A stretch of DNA of 13,290 bases from JAZQNC01 sp045536155 (GTDB lineage: Bacteria > Bacillota > Clostridia > Oscillospirales > CAG-272), in assembly GCA_045536155.1 (NCBI GenBank), contig JAZSMZ010000102.1, forward strand, positions 1 to 13,290. Reading direction: 5' to 3'. The position numbers and the translations under genes were made by a program. Of this stretch, positions 6,323-13,085 are shown piece after piece. Each line of letters starts with the position of its first letter. The stretch's first letter is position 1. The notes under the pieces are model-generated. The model saw only the letters and a program-made list of their open reading frames with translations. It did not search any database and was not told the origin of the DNA.

Positions 6323-6348
6323 GCTTCCTTCTCATAAGGAAGTTTGGT
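6311..6348 (+). repeat. Palindromic repeat at the plsC stop, left copy
   Basis: AAGGAAGC-gtaa-GCTTCCTT (6311-6330) and CTTCCTT-ctcat-AAGGAAG (6324-6342) are overlapping, mutually exclusive hairpins; the plsC stop codon is in the first loop. The sequence AAGGAAGC followed by CTTCTCATAAGGAAGTTTGG reappears on the opposite strand at 7388-7424 as AAGGAAGC then CTTCTCATAGGGAAGTTGGG. The two copies therefore form an inverted pair around the YcxB-like gene and its repeats. The last codons of plsC come from this repeat. Confidence 0.65.
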
Positions 6349-6406
6349 TTCTCCTGGTGTCCTCGACGGTCCATTAAGACATAATTGCTTCGCAGTAGAC
6401 AAAGAT

Positions 6407-6437
6407 AACCCCGACAGATTTTAAATCTATCGGGGTT
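6407..6437. terminator. Bidirectional terminator between convergent plsC and YcxB-like gene
   Basis: AACCCCGACAGATTT and AAATCTATCGGGGTT form an almost perfect palindrome (one C-A mismatch) that yields a G+C-rich stem on both strands. T-rich sequence follows on each side (AATCTTATTT on plus, ATCTTTGTC on minus), although neither has an unbroken U run. Its place between two converging genes, 4 nt from the minus-strand stop codon, supports the call. Just left of it, 6384-6398 resembles one unit of the hairpin array at 7217-7387. Confidence 0.7.
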
Positions 6438-6441
6438 AATC

Positions 6442-6942
6442 TTATTTGAGCATATCATTGATTTTTTTCTTACATTCTTCCCAAGAGCCTTCTACAAAAG
6501 CATCTTTATACAACCTTAAGGCCATATTATTATTCATAAATATCACAACAACATTGTTTTTTTCTTTTATTTTCTCAATATTGCTGTATTTTAATTTGCT
6601 GACTGAAGTATGATCTGTAAGAATGATTTCATCATCCAAAAATTCAGTGGTACGTATCCATTCGGAAACACCATATGTAGTCGAATACAATTTATATCTT
6701 TTTGACCAAACAACAAAACGAGCAAGAAACAACTTAAAAACAGCAATGATGGTTAAAAGTGCATAAATATAAATAGCCATCCACTCGCTATGTAGTACGA
6801 TGGAAAAAATAAGTCCCGATATTCCGATAACGCCTAACACACACCAAATGATAAATAATATTACATTCGCAGCACCGTGTAAATGATACTCCTTTGCCCA
6901 TGTTTGCATTAAATCTTTTGTGATTTTGTATTGGTTTTTCAT
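6442..6942 (-). CDS. YcxB-like membrane protein
   Basis: The 166-residue product starts MKNQYKITKDLMQTWAKEYH. This start is chosen over an in-frame ATG 96 nt upstream because GAAAGGAA lies 7-8 nt before it and the upstream extension crosses hairpin DNA. It has two hydrophobic segments, near residues 22-48 and 52-80, and then a soluble C-terminal domain of about 80 residues (YSTTYGVSEWIRTTEFLDDEI, DHTSVSKLKYSNIEKI) resembling the YcxB-like family: small membrane proteins with a PH-like domain and no established role. By eye the gene is about one-third G+C, clearly lower than its neighbours, and it sits between repeat elements, which suggests recent acquisition. Its leader holds two small hairpins (6977-7009). 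Confidence 0.8.
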   Translation of the reverse strand: MKNQYKITKDLMQTWAKEYHLHGAANVILFIIWCVLGVIGISGLIFSIVLHSEWMAIYIYALLTIIAVFKLFLARFVVWSKRYKLYSTTYGVSEWIRTTEFLDDEIILTDHTSVSKLKYSNIEKIKEKNNVVVIFMNNNMALRLYKDAFVEGSWEECKKKINDMLK

Positions 6943-6976
6943 AGATAAATTCCTTTCTGATTTTATCGCCAGTTTC

Positions 6977-7009
6977 GCCTTTGTATTACAAAGGCATCGG
7001 GCAAAGCCC
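6977..7009 (-). promoter_or_regulatory. Two adjacent leader hairpins upstream of the YcxB-like gene
   Basis: GCCTTTGT-att-ACAAAGGC (6977-6995) is a perfect 8-bp stem and GGGC-aaa-GCCC (6999-7009) a second small one. They lie 35-67 nt upstream of the chosen start codon. No U run follows, so they are not terminators; they may affect transcript stability or be remnants of nearby repeats. No clear promoter is visible between them and the MITE-like element. Confidence 0.4.
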
Positions 7010-7040
7010 ATACCCCTAAAGATGCATGAGCGTACCATAG

Positions 7041-7172
7041 GCTCCCTCCGGGAGGGAGCTCCCGACGAAGTCGGGTGAGGGAGAGCGCGTTACAATGAAA
7101 TTAGTACAAACCTAAAGTCACGCGGGCTCCTTCCGTCACGCTCCGCGTGCCACCTCCCTCTCGGAGGGAGGC
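7041..7172. repeat. MITE-like palindromic element with inverted ends, about 132 bp
   Basis: The left end has a CTCCCTCC/GGGAGGGAG palindrome followed by the stem-loop CCCGAC-gaa-GTCGGG and TGAGGGAG. The right end, read on the opposite strand, has CTCCCTCCGAGAGGGAG, then CACGC-gga-GCGTG and CGGAAGGAG. These are imperfect terminal inverted repeats of about 45 bp with different internal stems. The interior (about 7085-7115) is non-coding and A+T-richer. The left end matches the right half of the element at 369-435 and the right end matches its left half. No transposase and no clear target duplication is visible. Confidence 0.7.
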
Positions 7173-7216
7173 TTTTCGTTAGCACCATTATAACACTAAT
7201 CGGCAGAGAAAACAAG

Positions 7217-7387
7217 AGTGATATTCCGACTTCGTCGGAGTGATATGATCGCGTGCGCGATCGTGATATTGAAGCCTTACGGCTTCAGTGATATTTTATT
7301 CGCCTCCAAACTCGCGTAGCGAATACCACTCGGCGTGAGCCGAATACCACTGCGAAGCAATAGAACTCGCCGCAGGCGAATAAAACT
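7217..7387. repeat. Array of seven small hairpins in two opposing orientations
   Basis: The left part has three units, each led by AGTGATAT (the third by GTGATATT): stems TCCGAC/GTCGGA (7225-7239), GATCGCG/CGCGATC (7247-7262) and GAAGCC/GGCTTC (7271-7286). The right part has four stems, TCGC/GCGA (7312-7322), TCGGC/GCCGA (7330-7343), TGC/GCA (7351-7359) and TCGCC/GGCGA (7367-7379), separated by AATACCACT or related linkers, the inverse of AGTGGTATT. Linkers are conserved while stem sequences differ, yet base pairing is kept in each. No U run follows the stems and no ORF is present. Function unknown. Confidence 0.75.
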
Positions 7388-7429
7388 GCCCAACTTCCCT
7401 ATGAGAAGTTGGGCAAGCTTCCTTTTTTT
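7388..7429 (+). terminator. Strong hairpin with T-tract, probably bidirectional; inverted copy of the 6311 repeat
   Basis: GCCCAACTTC-cctatga-GAAGTTGGGC (7388-7414) is a perfect 10-bp stem. On the plus strand it is followed by AAGCTTCC and seven T (7423-7429). On the minus strand, where mntP ends 7 nt upstream, it is followed by AGTTTTATTC, so it can also end the mntP transcript. Bases 7388-7424 match the repeat at 6311-6348 in inverted orientation. Confidence 0.65.
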
Positions 7430-7436
7430 ATACTTT

Positions 7437-8024
7437 TTACGCCTTATCCAGCAAATGCTCGACCAAGATCTTCACACCTATACCGATGAGCATAAGACCG
7501 CCGACGATCTGCGCGGGCTTACGCCATCGCGATCCGAAAAAGCATCCCACGCCCACTCCCGCAAAGCAGAAGATGAAGGTGACAAGCGCGATAAGTAAAG
7601 CGGCGATCCATATATTTGCGCCGAGAAAGGCGTAGGAAACGCCTACAGCGAGGGCATCGATCGAGGTAGCTATTGCCATGGGCAGCATGATCTTGACCGA
7701 CACGTCGGCCTTACCGTTGCCCGAGCAGCCCTCACACTCGCACTCATCCTCGCCGCGTATGACGTCGACAAGCATTTTTCCGCCGATGATCAAAAGCAGC
7801 ACGAATGCGATCCAATGGTCGAAGGCCTTTATGGCATCCTCAAAGCTTACCCCGAGGAAATATCCGATAACGGGCATCAGTCCCTGCGCGATGCCGAAAT
7901 AAAGCCCCACGATTATCGCCTGCGACACGATCAGCTTTTTCATACTAAGACCCTTGCAGATCGAAACGGAGAAGGCGTCCATAGACAAAGCAACGCCGAT
8001 AAGAAGGTAGTCTGTAATGCTCAT
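7437..8024 (-). CDS. mntP: Manganese efflux pump MntP
   Basis: MntP exports Mn(II) across the cytoplasmic membrane and protects against manganese excess. The 195-residue length fits the family. It has about six hydrophobic segments arranged as two related halves, each with the conserved Asp in a membrane helix: LSMDAF (Asp16) and TSIDAL (Asp123). The loop between the halves carries GEDECECEGCSGNGK (91-105), a short acidic cysteine cluster that could bind metal. GGAG lies 5 nt before the ATG, and the cinA stop is only 12 nt upstream, so it is the last gene of the cinA transcript. The short gap leaves no room for the Mn-sensing yybP-ykoY riboswitch that precedes many mntP genes. Confidence 0.93.
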   Translation of the reverse strand: MSITDYLLIGVALSMDAFSVSICKGLSMKKLIVSQAIIVGLYFGIAQGLMPVIGYFLGVSFEDAIKAFDHWIAFVLLLIIGGKMLVDVIRGEDECECEGCSGNGKADVSVKIMLPMAIATSIDALAVGVSYAFLGANIWIAALLIALVTFIFCFAGVGVGCFFGSRWRKPAQIVGGLMLIGIGVKILVEHLLDKA

Positions 8025-8036
8025 TTGTACTCCGAT

Positions 8037-9290
8037 TTATTTAATACTTCTGATTTCTTCGAGAGCAAGACCTATCGCATTAACTGCTGTCAAACGGCGG
8101 ACCTTGTCGCGGTTACCGTCGAAGAAACAGCGTTTTACGCTGGTATTGTTGGGTGTTGATATTGAAATAAATACAACTCCGACCGGCTTTTCATCGCTTC
8201 CGCCGGTAGGACCTGCGATTCCCGTTACTCCGATACCGATATCAGCGCCTATCTTTTGTCTGATTCCCTCGGACATCTGACGTGCTACTGCGGAGGACAC
8301 CGCACCGAATCTCTCGAGGGTGCTTTCCTCAACGCCGATAATATCGCACTTGATTCGATTTGCATAGGAAACGACCGAGCCGTCAAAGACGTCGGACGAA
8401 CCGGAAACAGAGGTTATCATCGAGGCGATCATGCCGCCGGTGCACGATTCGGCAGTGGCGATTTTCAGCTTTTTTTCACGAAGAGTGTTGACAAGAGTCT
8501 CAACGAGGTCAACATCGGTGCCGTAAACGTATTTGCCGACGGGACTGTTTTTGATCTTTTCAACCATCTCGTCGCACATTCTCTTGCATTCGTCGAGCGA
8601 CTGATGCGATGCTGTAACGCGCACTCTGACCTCGCCGTCCTTGCAGTAGGGTGCCAAGGTGGGGTTGGTCGAATTGAGCATAAGATCGAGCAGCATATGC
8701 TCAAGCTCCGATTCGCAAATTCCGAAAAGATTTACGTTTTCGGAATACATCTTGACGGTGGTCTTGTCGGCAAGATATTTTTCAACCGACTCCTTCCACA
8801 TAGGGATCATTTCGTTGGGCGGGCCGGGCATCATAATGATGGCCTTGCCGAGCTCCTCGTCCTCGATGCAGCAGCCGGGCGCGGTGCCGTTGTTGTTTTC
8901 AAAAATAATACAGCCCTCGGGCATGTAGGCCTGCTTTTCGTTGTTTTCGCACATCTCTCTGCCCGATTTTTCGAAATATTCGACGATGCGCTTCATCGAT
9001 TTCTCATCGGGAACGAGGGTACGTCCCATAACCTTTGCGGCAGTTTCCTTGGTCAGATCGTCATAAGTCGGGCCGAGACCGCCTGTCATAATGAGCAGAT
9101 CGCAGCGTGAAAGGGATTCAAGTATGGCATCGCGGAGTCTTTCGGGGTTGTCTCCAACGACCGACTGACGGTACTGGCTTATGCCCATGTCGGCAAGTCT
9201 GCGAGAGATAAATGATGCATTTGTGTTGGTAATGTCACCTATAAGAATTTCAGTTCCTACGCAGAGAATTTCAGCTGTTTTGAATTTCAT
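8037..9290 (-). CDS. cinA: CinA family protein (nicotinamide mononucleotide deamidase domain)
   Basis: CinA proteins recycle pyridine nucleotides: the C-terminal domain deamidates nicotinamide mononucleotide, and the N-terminal MoCF/COG1058-like domain has been linked to ADP-ribose hydrolysis. The start chosen is the ATG at 9290 (417 residues) rather than an in-frame GTG at 9299, because GGTGAG lies 5 nt before the ATG and MKFKTAEILCVGTEIL matches the family start. Visible features are GTEILIGD (12-19), MTGGLGPTYDD (68-78), MMPGPPNEM (153-161), the amidase motif ESCTGG (281-286), SYANR (308-312) and TGIAGPTGG (356-364). Both domains are complete. It starts 36 nt after the GT-CsaB stop and precedes mntP by 12 nt. 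In competent relatives cinA is tied to recA, which is not nearby here. Confidence 0.94.
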   Translation of the reverse strand: MKFKTAEILCVGTEILIGDITNTNASFISRRLADMGISQYRQSVVGDNPERLRDAILESLSRCDLLIMTGGLGPTYDDLTKETAAKVMGRTLVPDEKSMKRIVEYFEKSGREMCENNEKQAYMPEGCIIFENNNGTAPGCCIEDEELGKAIIMMPGPPNEMIPMWKESVEKYLADKTTVKMYSENVNLFGICESELEHMLLDLMLNSTNPTLAPYCKDGEVRVRVTASHQSLDECKRMCDEMVEKIKNSPVGKYVYGTDVDLVETLVNTLREKKLKIATAESCTGGMIASMITSVSGSSDVFDGSVVSYANRIKCDIIGVEESTLERFGAVSSAVARQMSEGIRQKIGADIGIGVTGIAGPTGGSDEKPVGVVFISISTPNNTSVKRCFFDGNRDKVRRLTAVNAIGLALEEIRSIK

Positions 9291-9326
9291 CTTACTCACC
9301 CGTATTTTAAAAAGTTTATTTGTTTT

Positions 9327-11525
9327 TCATATCTTGTCCCCGTCGGCAACAGCTCTCAGCTCGTGAGCCTTAACGGCGATGTGATGGGAGATCTCGTCGC
9401 GGTGACTGTTTATCATGTCGGCGCGGCTTATAAGCGAATCGCTGTCGAAACGGCGGACGTCGATATAGGAAACGCCGACATTTCCCTTTTCAAATTCGCT
9501 TACCATGGCGCGGATCTTGGTGTCGTATGCAAGTCCGATAAAGGGGGTATGCGCGACTGCCGAATAAACGAGGGTATGCAATCTCATACCGATGACGAAT
9601 CTCGCCTTTTCGAAGATTCCCACAAGCTCGCTCGCCGCGAGATTTGAGGCCACTTTTCCGCCTGCCATCTTGGCAATGCGCTCGCATATATCAAGATCCC
9701 GCGATCTTTGCATAGCAATATAGATGGGGAAGGCGCCCGTTTGTTCCGAAATTGCCTTAATTGCCTTGGCGATCTTTTTTTCAAAATCTTCGGCCACGGC
9801 ATCCCATGGGCGAAGAGCAACAATGAAGAAATTGCCCTCTATCTTTTCGCGCTGCATCACATAGGAGAGCCATTCGCTGCTCTCTTTTTCGATAAGATAG
9901 GCGGGATCGGCGCTCACCGTGGTCTTCGAGGTGTCAGCCCCTATCTCCTTCATTATATCAAGCGACATACTCTCGCGCAAGGTAATTTTGTCGATAAGAT
10001 CGAGAGTTTTTGCGGATATTTTCCGTGCAAATTTTCCCTCGAGCGGACCTATACCGCCCGCATAGAGCCTCACGTTACAGCCAAGCCGCTTCGCCATGCG
10101 CGTGATTGACGTATAGTACCAAAGGGAGCGTGTCGAGGTGTGATTCTGATAGAGATTTCCGCTTCCGTTTATAAAGAGCGACGCTTTTTTAAGCTCGCGG
10201 CGGATGGCGAAAATATTAAATCGGTTTATCGAGCGAACGGTGCAGTATCGCTCAGTTTCGCGGGGATTTTTTGACAGAACGGTGATCTTTGCATCTGCAT
10301 CCTTTTCGCGCAGCTTTTTGACTATGACCGACAGCAGCGAGTCGTCGCCAGTGTTGCCGAATCCGTAATAACCCGATATAACCACGTCGCCGTGATCGAA
10401 TTTCTTGATCGGGCGCATTTTGTTGTACACCAAAAGGGCATCGTCGGCCATTCGGGAGAGCGGATAGTGCTTTTCAACAACCGATCGGTTGTATTTGCCC
10501 ATCTCCTCGCGATCGCTTTCGCTCATCGAAAAGAGCTTTACAATGTCGTTATAAAGCACGTCGGCATTGGGCATATCAAGTCCGCGGCAGCAGAAGTTGG
10601 TATCGAGCGCGATCTTTAGCGATTCTTGGGTAAAAATACCGATATTGCCCTGCGAGCCGCACAAAATTACGGGAAGGGCGGTGGCCATGGCCTCAAGAGC
10701 CGCGCGGGATACGCCGACAAATATATCGCCTGCCGACAAAAGCTTCGGCAGATCGGTTCGGGGACCGGTCAAAAATACAGCGGTACGTCCCAGCTTTTCG
10801 TTGACAGCGTCCGATTTTCTTATAAGCTCGGAAAAAACGTCGCCGCCGCCGATGATAAGAAGCTCGGCATCGTCATACAGCTCAACGATTTTTTGCATCT
10901 TCTTAACGAGCATAAATGCCACGTGCGACGATGCGGAATCGATACGGCTGACGTAGACGATACGGTGACGGCAGCTTTCGTTCATGCCGATGGAGCGGCA
11001 GAGCTCATTCCTCACGTTTTCATCGCGTGCAAATCGGGCGGAATCGATGCCGTTTATCGTTATCGTGATATTTTCGGGCGCAATTCCGTAGTTTTTGATC
11101 AGGTAATCCTTCGTATCACAGCTGACCGCAAGGCAATGCTCGCCCCAGTTTGCCGTCATCTTCCACAGCGCGGTGATATCGTACACGCCGTGGCAGGAGG
11201 ACACAAATCGAAAGCCCAGTCTTTTTGCGAGCAGTCCCGAGATAAATGCGGGAATTCTCGCATGAGAGTGGACGATGTCGTATTGATTTTTCTCGATATC
11301 GCGCTTTAAGATCCTGTACGCCTTCAATACGTTTGAAGGCTTTTTGGAGTGCAGAGGCGCTTTTACATGACGAATGCCGGCACTTTCAAGCTCCGGCACG
11401 TAAACACCGCCGTTTGACGCAACGCTCACCTCAACTCCGCGGCGTTTAAGCTCGCGTGCGAGCTCAACGATATGGGTTTCGGCGCCGCCTATATCAAGCG
11501 ACATTGTAGTCATTAATATTTTCAT
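9327..11525 (-). CDS. Fused GT4-type glycosyltransferase and CsaB polysaccharide pyruvyl transferase
   Basis: One 732-residue ORF carries two enzymes. Residues 1-370 form a GT-B/GT4 glycosyltransferase: MSLDIGGAETHIVELA (8-23), HSHAR (86-90), ITINGID (155-161), YVSRID (191-196), IIGGGD (224-229) and SRAALEAMATALPVI (273-287). Residues 378-732 form a CsaB-type pyruvyl transferase: VVISGYYGFGNTGDDSLL (381-398), GSGNLYQNHTSTRSLWYY (454-471), YAGGIGP (488-494), LRESMS (516-521), SADPAY (538-543) and the active-site GMRLH (646-650). The usual GGG-L-QD motif reads GSGNLYQN here. CsaB adds a pyruvyl ketal to the secondary wall polymer that SLH domains bind. The join, MRPIKKFDHGD, shows no frameshift. 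The start lacks a clear Shine-Dalgarno and lies just past a 10-bp hairpin (11552-11575). Confidence 0.92.
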   Translation of the reverse strand: MKILMTTMSLDIGGAETHIVELARELKRRGVEVSVASNGGVYVPELESAGIRHVKAPLHSKKPSNVLKAYRILKRDIEKNQYDIVHSHARIPAFISGLLAKRLGFRFVSSCHGVYDITALWKMTANWGEHCLAVSCDTKDYLIKNYGIAPENITITINGIDSARFARDENVRNELCRSIGMNESCRHRIVYVSRIDSASSHVAFMLVKKMQKIVELYDDAELLIIGGGDVFSELIRKSDAVNEKLGRTAVFLTGPRTDLPKLLSAGDIFVGVSRAALEAMATALPVILCGSQGNIGIFTQESLKIALDTNFCCRGLDMPNADVLYNDIVKLFSMSESDREEMGKYNRSVVEKHYPLSRMADDALLVYNKMRPIKKFDHGDVVISGYYGFGNTGDDSLLSVIVKKLREKDADAKITVLSKNPRETERYCTVRSINRFNIFAIRRELKKASLFINGSGNLYQNHTSTRSLWYYTSITRMAKRLGCNVRLYAGGIGPLEGKFARKISAKTLDLIDKITLRESMSLDIMKEIGADTSKTTVSADPAYLIEKESSEWLSYVMQREKIEGNFFIVALRPWDAVAEDFEKKIAKAIKAISEQTGAFPIYIAMQRSRDLDICERIAKMAGGKVASNLAASELVGIFEKARFVIGMRLHTLVYSAVAHTPFIGLAYDTKIRAMVSEFEKGNVGVSYIDVRRFDSDSLISRADMINSHRDEISHHIAVKAHELRAVADGDKI

Positions 11526-11551
11526 ACGTTTAAAAATATTTAAATGGGATT

Positions 11552-11575
11552 GACCCTCTCCAGATGGAGAGGGTC
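11552..11575 (-). promoter_or_regulatory. Perfect 10-bp hairpin between the MORN gene and GT-csaB
   Basis: GACCCTCTCC-agat-GGAGAGGGTC forms a 10-bp G+C-rich stem with a 4-nt loop, 8 nt after the MORN stop and 26 nt before the GT-csaB ATG. On the minus strand it is followed by AATCCCATTTAAATATTTTT, T-rich but without a direct U run, so it is at best a leaky terminator or attenuator. The arms resemble the central palindromes of the repeats at 396-412 and 7042-7060. Confidence 0.55.
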
Positions 11576-11583
11576 TTGATCAA

Positions 11584-12504
11584 TTACGAATTTACCTCGC
11601 CGCCTTGTGCAGCACCGTCTGTAGTGGTGTCGGCATCGGGAGTCGAGATCTCAACGGGTACAACACGTCCGTTTTCAAAATAGCCGGTGTAAACGCGGCC
11701 GCTTGCCCAGGTGTAGGTGCCATATCCGTTCAGAGTGTTGTTTACAAACTCACCGGTGTATGTATCGCCCGATTCCTGCCAGGTGTATGTACCGTTTCCT
11801 GTACGGGCATCGTTTACAAACTCGCCGACGTAAACGTCGCCGTTTGCAAAGGTGTATGTACCGCTTTCGCCCTCGGCGGTGTGCTTCATATCGTTGACGT
11901 AGGGTCCGACGTAGGACGATTTATCCGCCCAGGTGTAAGAGCCCATGCCCGTCTTCATTCCGTCGACAAATCCGCCTGAGTATACCGATCCGTCGGCCGC
12001 CCAGCGGTATTCGCCCTGGCCGTTCAGCTTACCGTCAACAAAGTCGCCGACGTAAACGTCGCCGTTATTGTATGTGAACTTGCCCTTGCCGGTCATGGCG
12101 TCGTTGACGAAATCACCCTCGTAAACGTCGCCCTGAGCATAGATAAGCTTGCCCTTGCCGTGCTTTTTGAGGTTGAGAAGGTCGCCCTCGTAAACGTCGC
12201 CGTTGGAGTAGTAGACCTTGCCGTCGTCCTTATTTATGGTCGCAGTTCCGCCGGTGGAGAAATAGATCTTTCCCGAAACGACAGCGCCGGTGTCGTCGAT
12301 CTTGCCATAGAACTTTTCAAAAGTTCCGTCTTCGTTTTCAAACATCTGATAACGGTAACCCGACATATAAATGCCGAACACGGTGAGTGCTACCGCCAAA
12401 ATTGCACAGAGCAGGATTATAACGAATATAAACGCTGTGCTGTGACGTCTGCGGCGTCTGCGGCGGCGCGAGGGAGTTCTGATTTGCTGACGGTTGTTAT
12501 CCAT
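11584..12504 (-). CDS. Membrane-anchored MORN-repeat protein
   Basis: The 306-residue product has an arginine-rich N-terminus with eight consecutive Arg (13-20), one transmembrane helix (about 23-46) and then eight MORN-type repeats between about 101 and 282, each near the pattern NGDVYVGEFVNDARTGNGTYTW. Repeat 5 (about 195-220) carries a short insertion (MKHTAEGESG). The tail is Thr/Asp/Gly-rich. The positive-inside rule puts the Arg cluster in the cytoplasm and the repeats outside. MORN repeats form elongated beta-hairpin stacks that bind lipids or proteins; the partner is unknown. AGGAG lies 8 nt before the ATG. A 77-nt A+T-rich gap separates it from the upstream two-TM gene, with TATAAT-like sequence but no good -35. 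Location next to GT-csaB suggests, without proving, an envelope role. Confidence 0.9.
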   Translation of the reverse strand: MDNNRQQIRTPSRRRRRRRRHSTAFIFVIILLCAILAVALTVFGIYMSGYRYQMFENEDGTFEKFYGKIDDTGAVVSGKIYFSTGGTATINKDDGKVYYSNGDVYEGDLLNLKKHGKGKLIYAQGDVYEGDFVNDAMTGKGKFTYNNGDVYVGDFVDGKLNGQGEYRWAADGSVYSGGFVDGMKTGMGSYTWADKSSYVGPYVNDMKHTAEGESGTYTFANGDVYVGEFVNDARTGNGTYTWQESGDTYTGEFVNNTLNGYGTYTWASGRVYTGYFENGRVVPVEISTPDADTTTDGAAQGGEVNS

Positions 12505-12581
12505 AATATTTACTCCTATCTTGGAATATATGTTTCATTATTATAATTATTTACAGTTTTGACTGCCTTATTTCGATCTCA

Positions 12582-13085
12582 TCACAAAAATGCATCGAAA
12601 TTGTTTATCAGATTGATAAGCATGGGTGCCAATTTGAGCAGCAGTACGGTGATTGCAAAAAACACGACGATCATGATTATCGTCATCTTAAGGCTCGAGC
12701 CGCCGTTGACGTAAATGGTATCGGCGCGTCCGACTTTCTCATCGGGGATATAATATTTGACACATTTTTCTCCCGAGGGTGATTTTTCGACATCGGGCTC
12801 AGTATTTTCTGCCAAAGCTTCAACTTCACATCGCTCAACGAGCCGACGAAGTCCGCTCTTGCGCTTTAAATCAAACAAAACGTGCTTGTTTTTATCAAAG
12901 CCGAGCTCCTCGAGCGACAGCGCGCTCTCCGGCGATATCGCCTTAGCCTTGATAAGCGCTTCGACAAACGGTCCGAGCTTAATCTTCAAGAAATGGCTAT
13001 ACAGAATGGCGATACATACGCCGATGAACATCGGCCAGAGCACCATCTCGGGCGTTACGCCCTGAAATATCAAAAACTCATTCAT
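12582..13085 (-). CDS. Two-TM membrane protein of unknown function
   Basis: I do not recognise the family. The 167-residue product has a hydrophobic segment near each end: about 14-36 (MVLWPMFIGVCIAILYSHFLK) and about 132-155 (MTIIMIVVFFAITVLLLKLA). The stretch between is charged and probably cytoplasmic. It includes KAISPESALSLEELGFDKNK (48-67), a basic patch KRKSGLRRLVERC and an acidic linker, then KCVKYYIPDEKVGRAD. The SPESALSLEELGF segment looks like a small helical recognition motif. The start codon has no evident Shine-Dalgarno (T/A-rich upstream), but no better in-frame start exists, and the N-terminal helix needs this one. It lies upstream of the MORN gene in the same orientation. Confidence 0.8.
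   Translation of the reverse strand: MNEFLIFQGVTPEMVLWPMFIGVCIAILYSHFLKIKLGPFVEALIKAKAISPESALSLEELGFDKNKHVLFDLKRKSGLRRLVERCEVEALAENTEPDVEKSPSGEKCVKYYIPDEKVGRADTIYVNGGSSLKMTIIMIVVFFAITVLLLKLAPMLINLINNFDAFL

Noticed and set aside
6943..7038. Upstream in-frame ATG extending the YcxB-like protein by 32 residues
   Set aside because: The extension runs through two hairpins, has Cys/Arg-rich non-family sequence and lacks a Shine-Dalgarno, while the downstream ATG has GAAAGGAA.
8256..9110. 284-residue plus-strand ORF opposite cinA
   Set aside because: It is the antisense shadow of a well-conserved gene, with low-complexity composition and no ribosome-binding site.
9291..9299. GTG start for cinA giving three extra residues
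   Set aside because: The GTG overlaps the GGTGAG Shine-Dalgarno placed correctly for the ATG at 9290, and the family N-terminus fits the ATG.
10626..11309. 227-residue plus-strand ORF opposite GT-csaB
   Set aside because: It is antisense to the intact glycosyltransferase domain, which explains the open frame.
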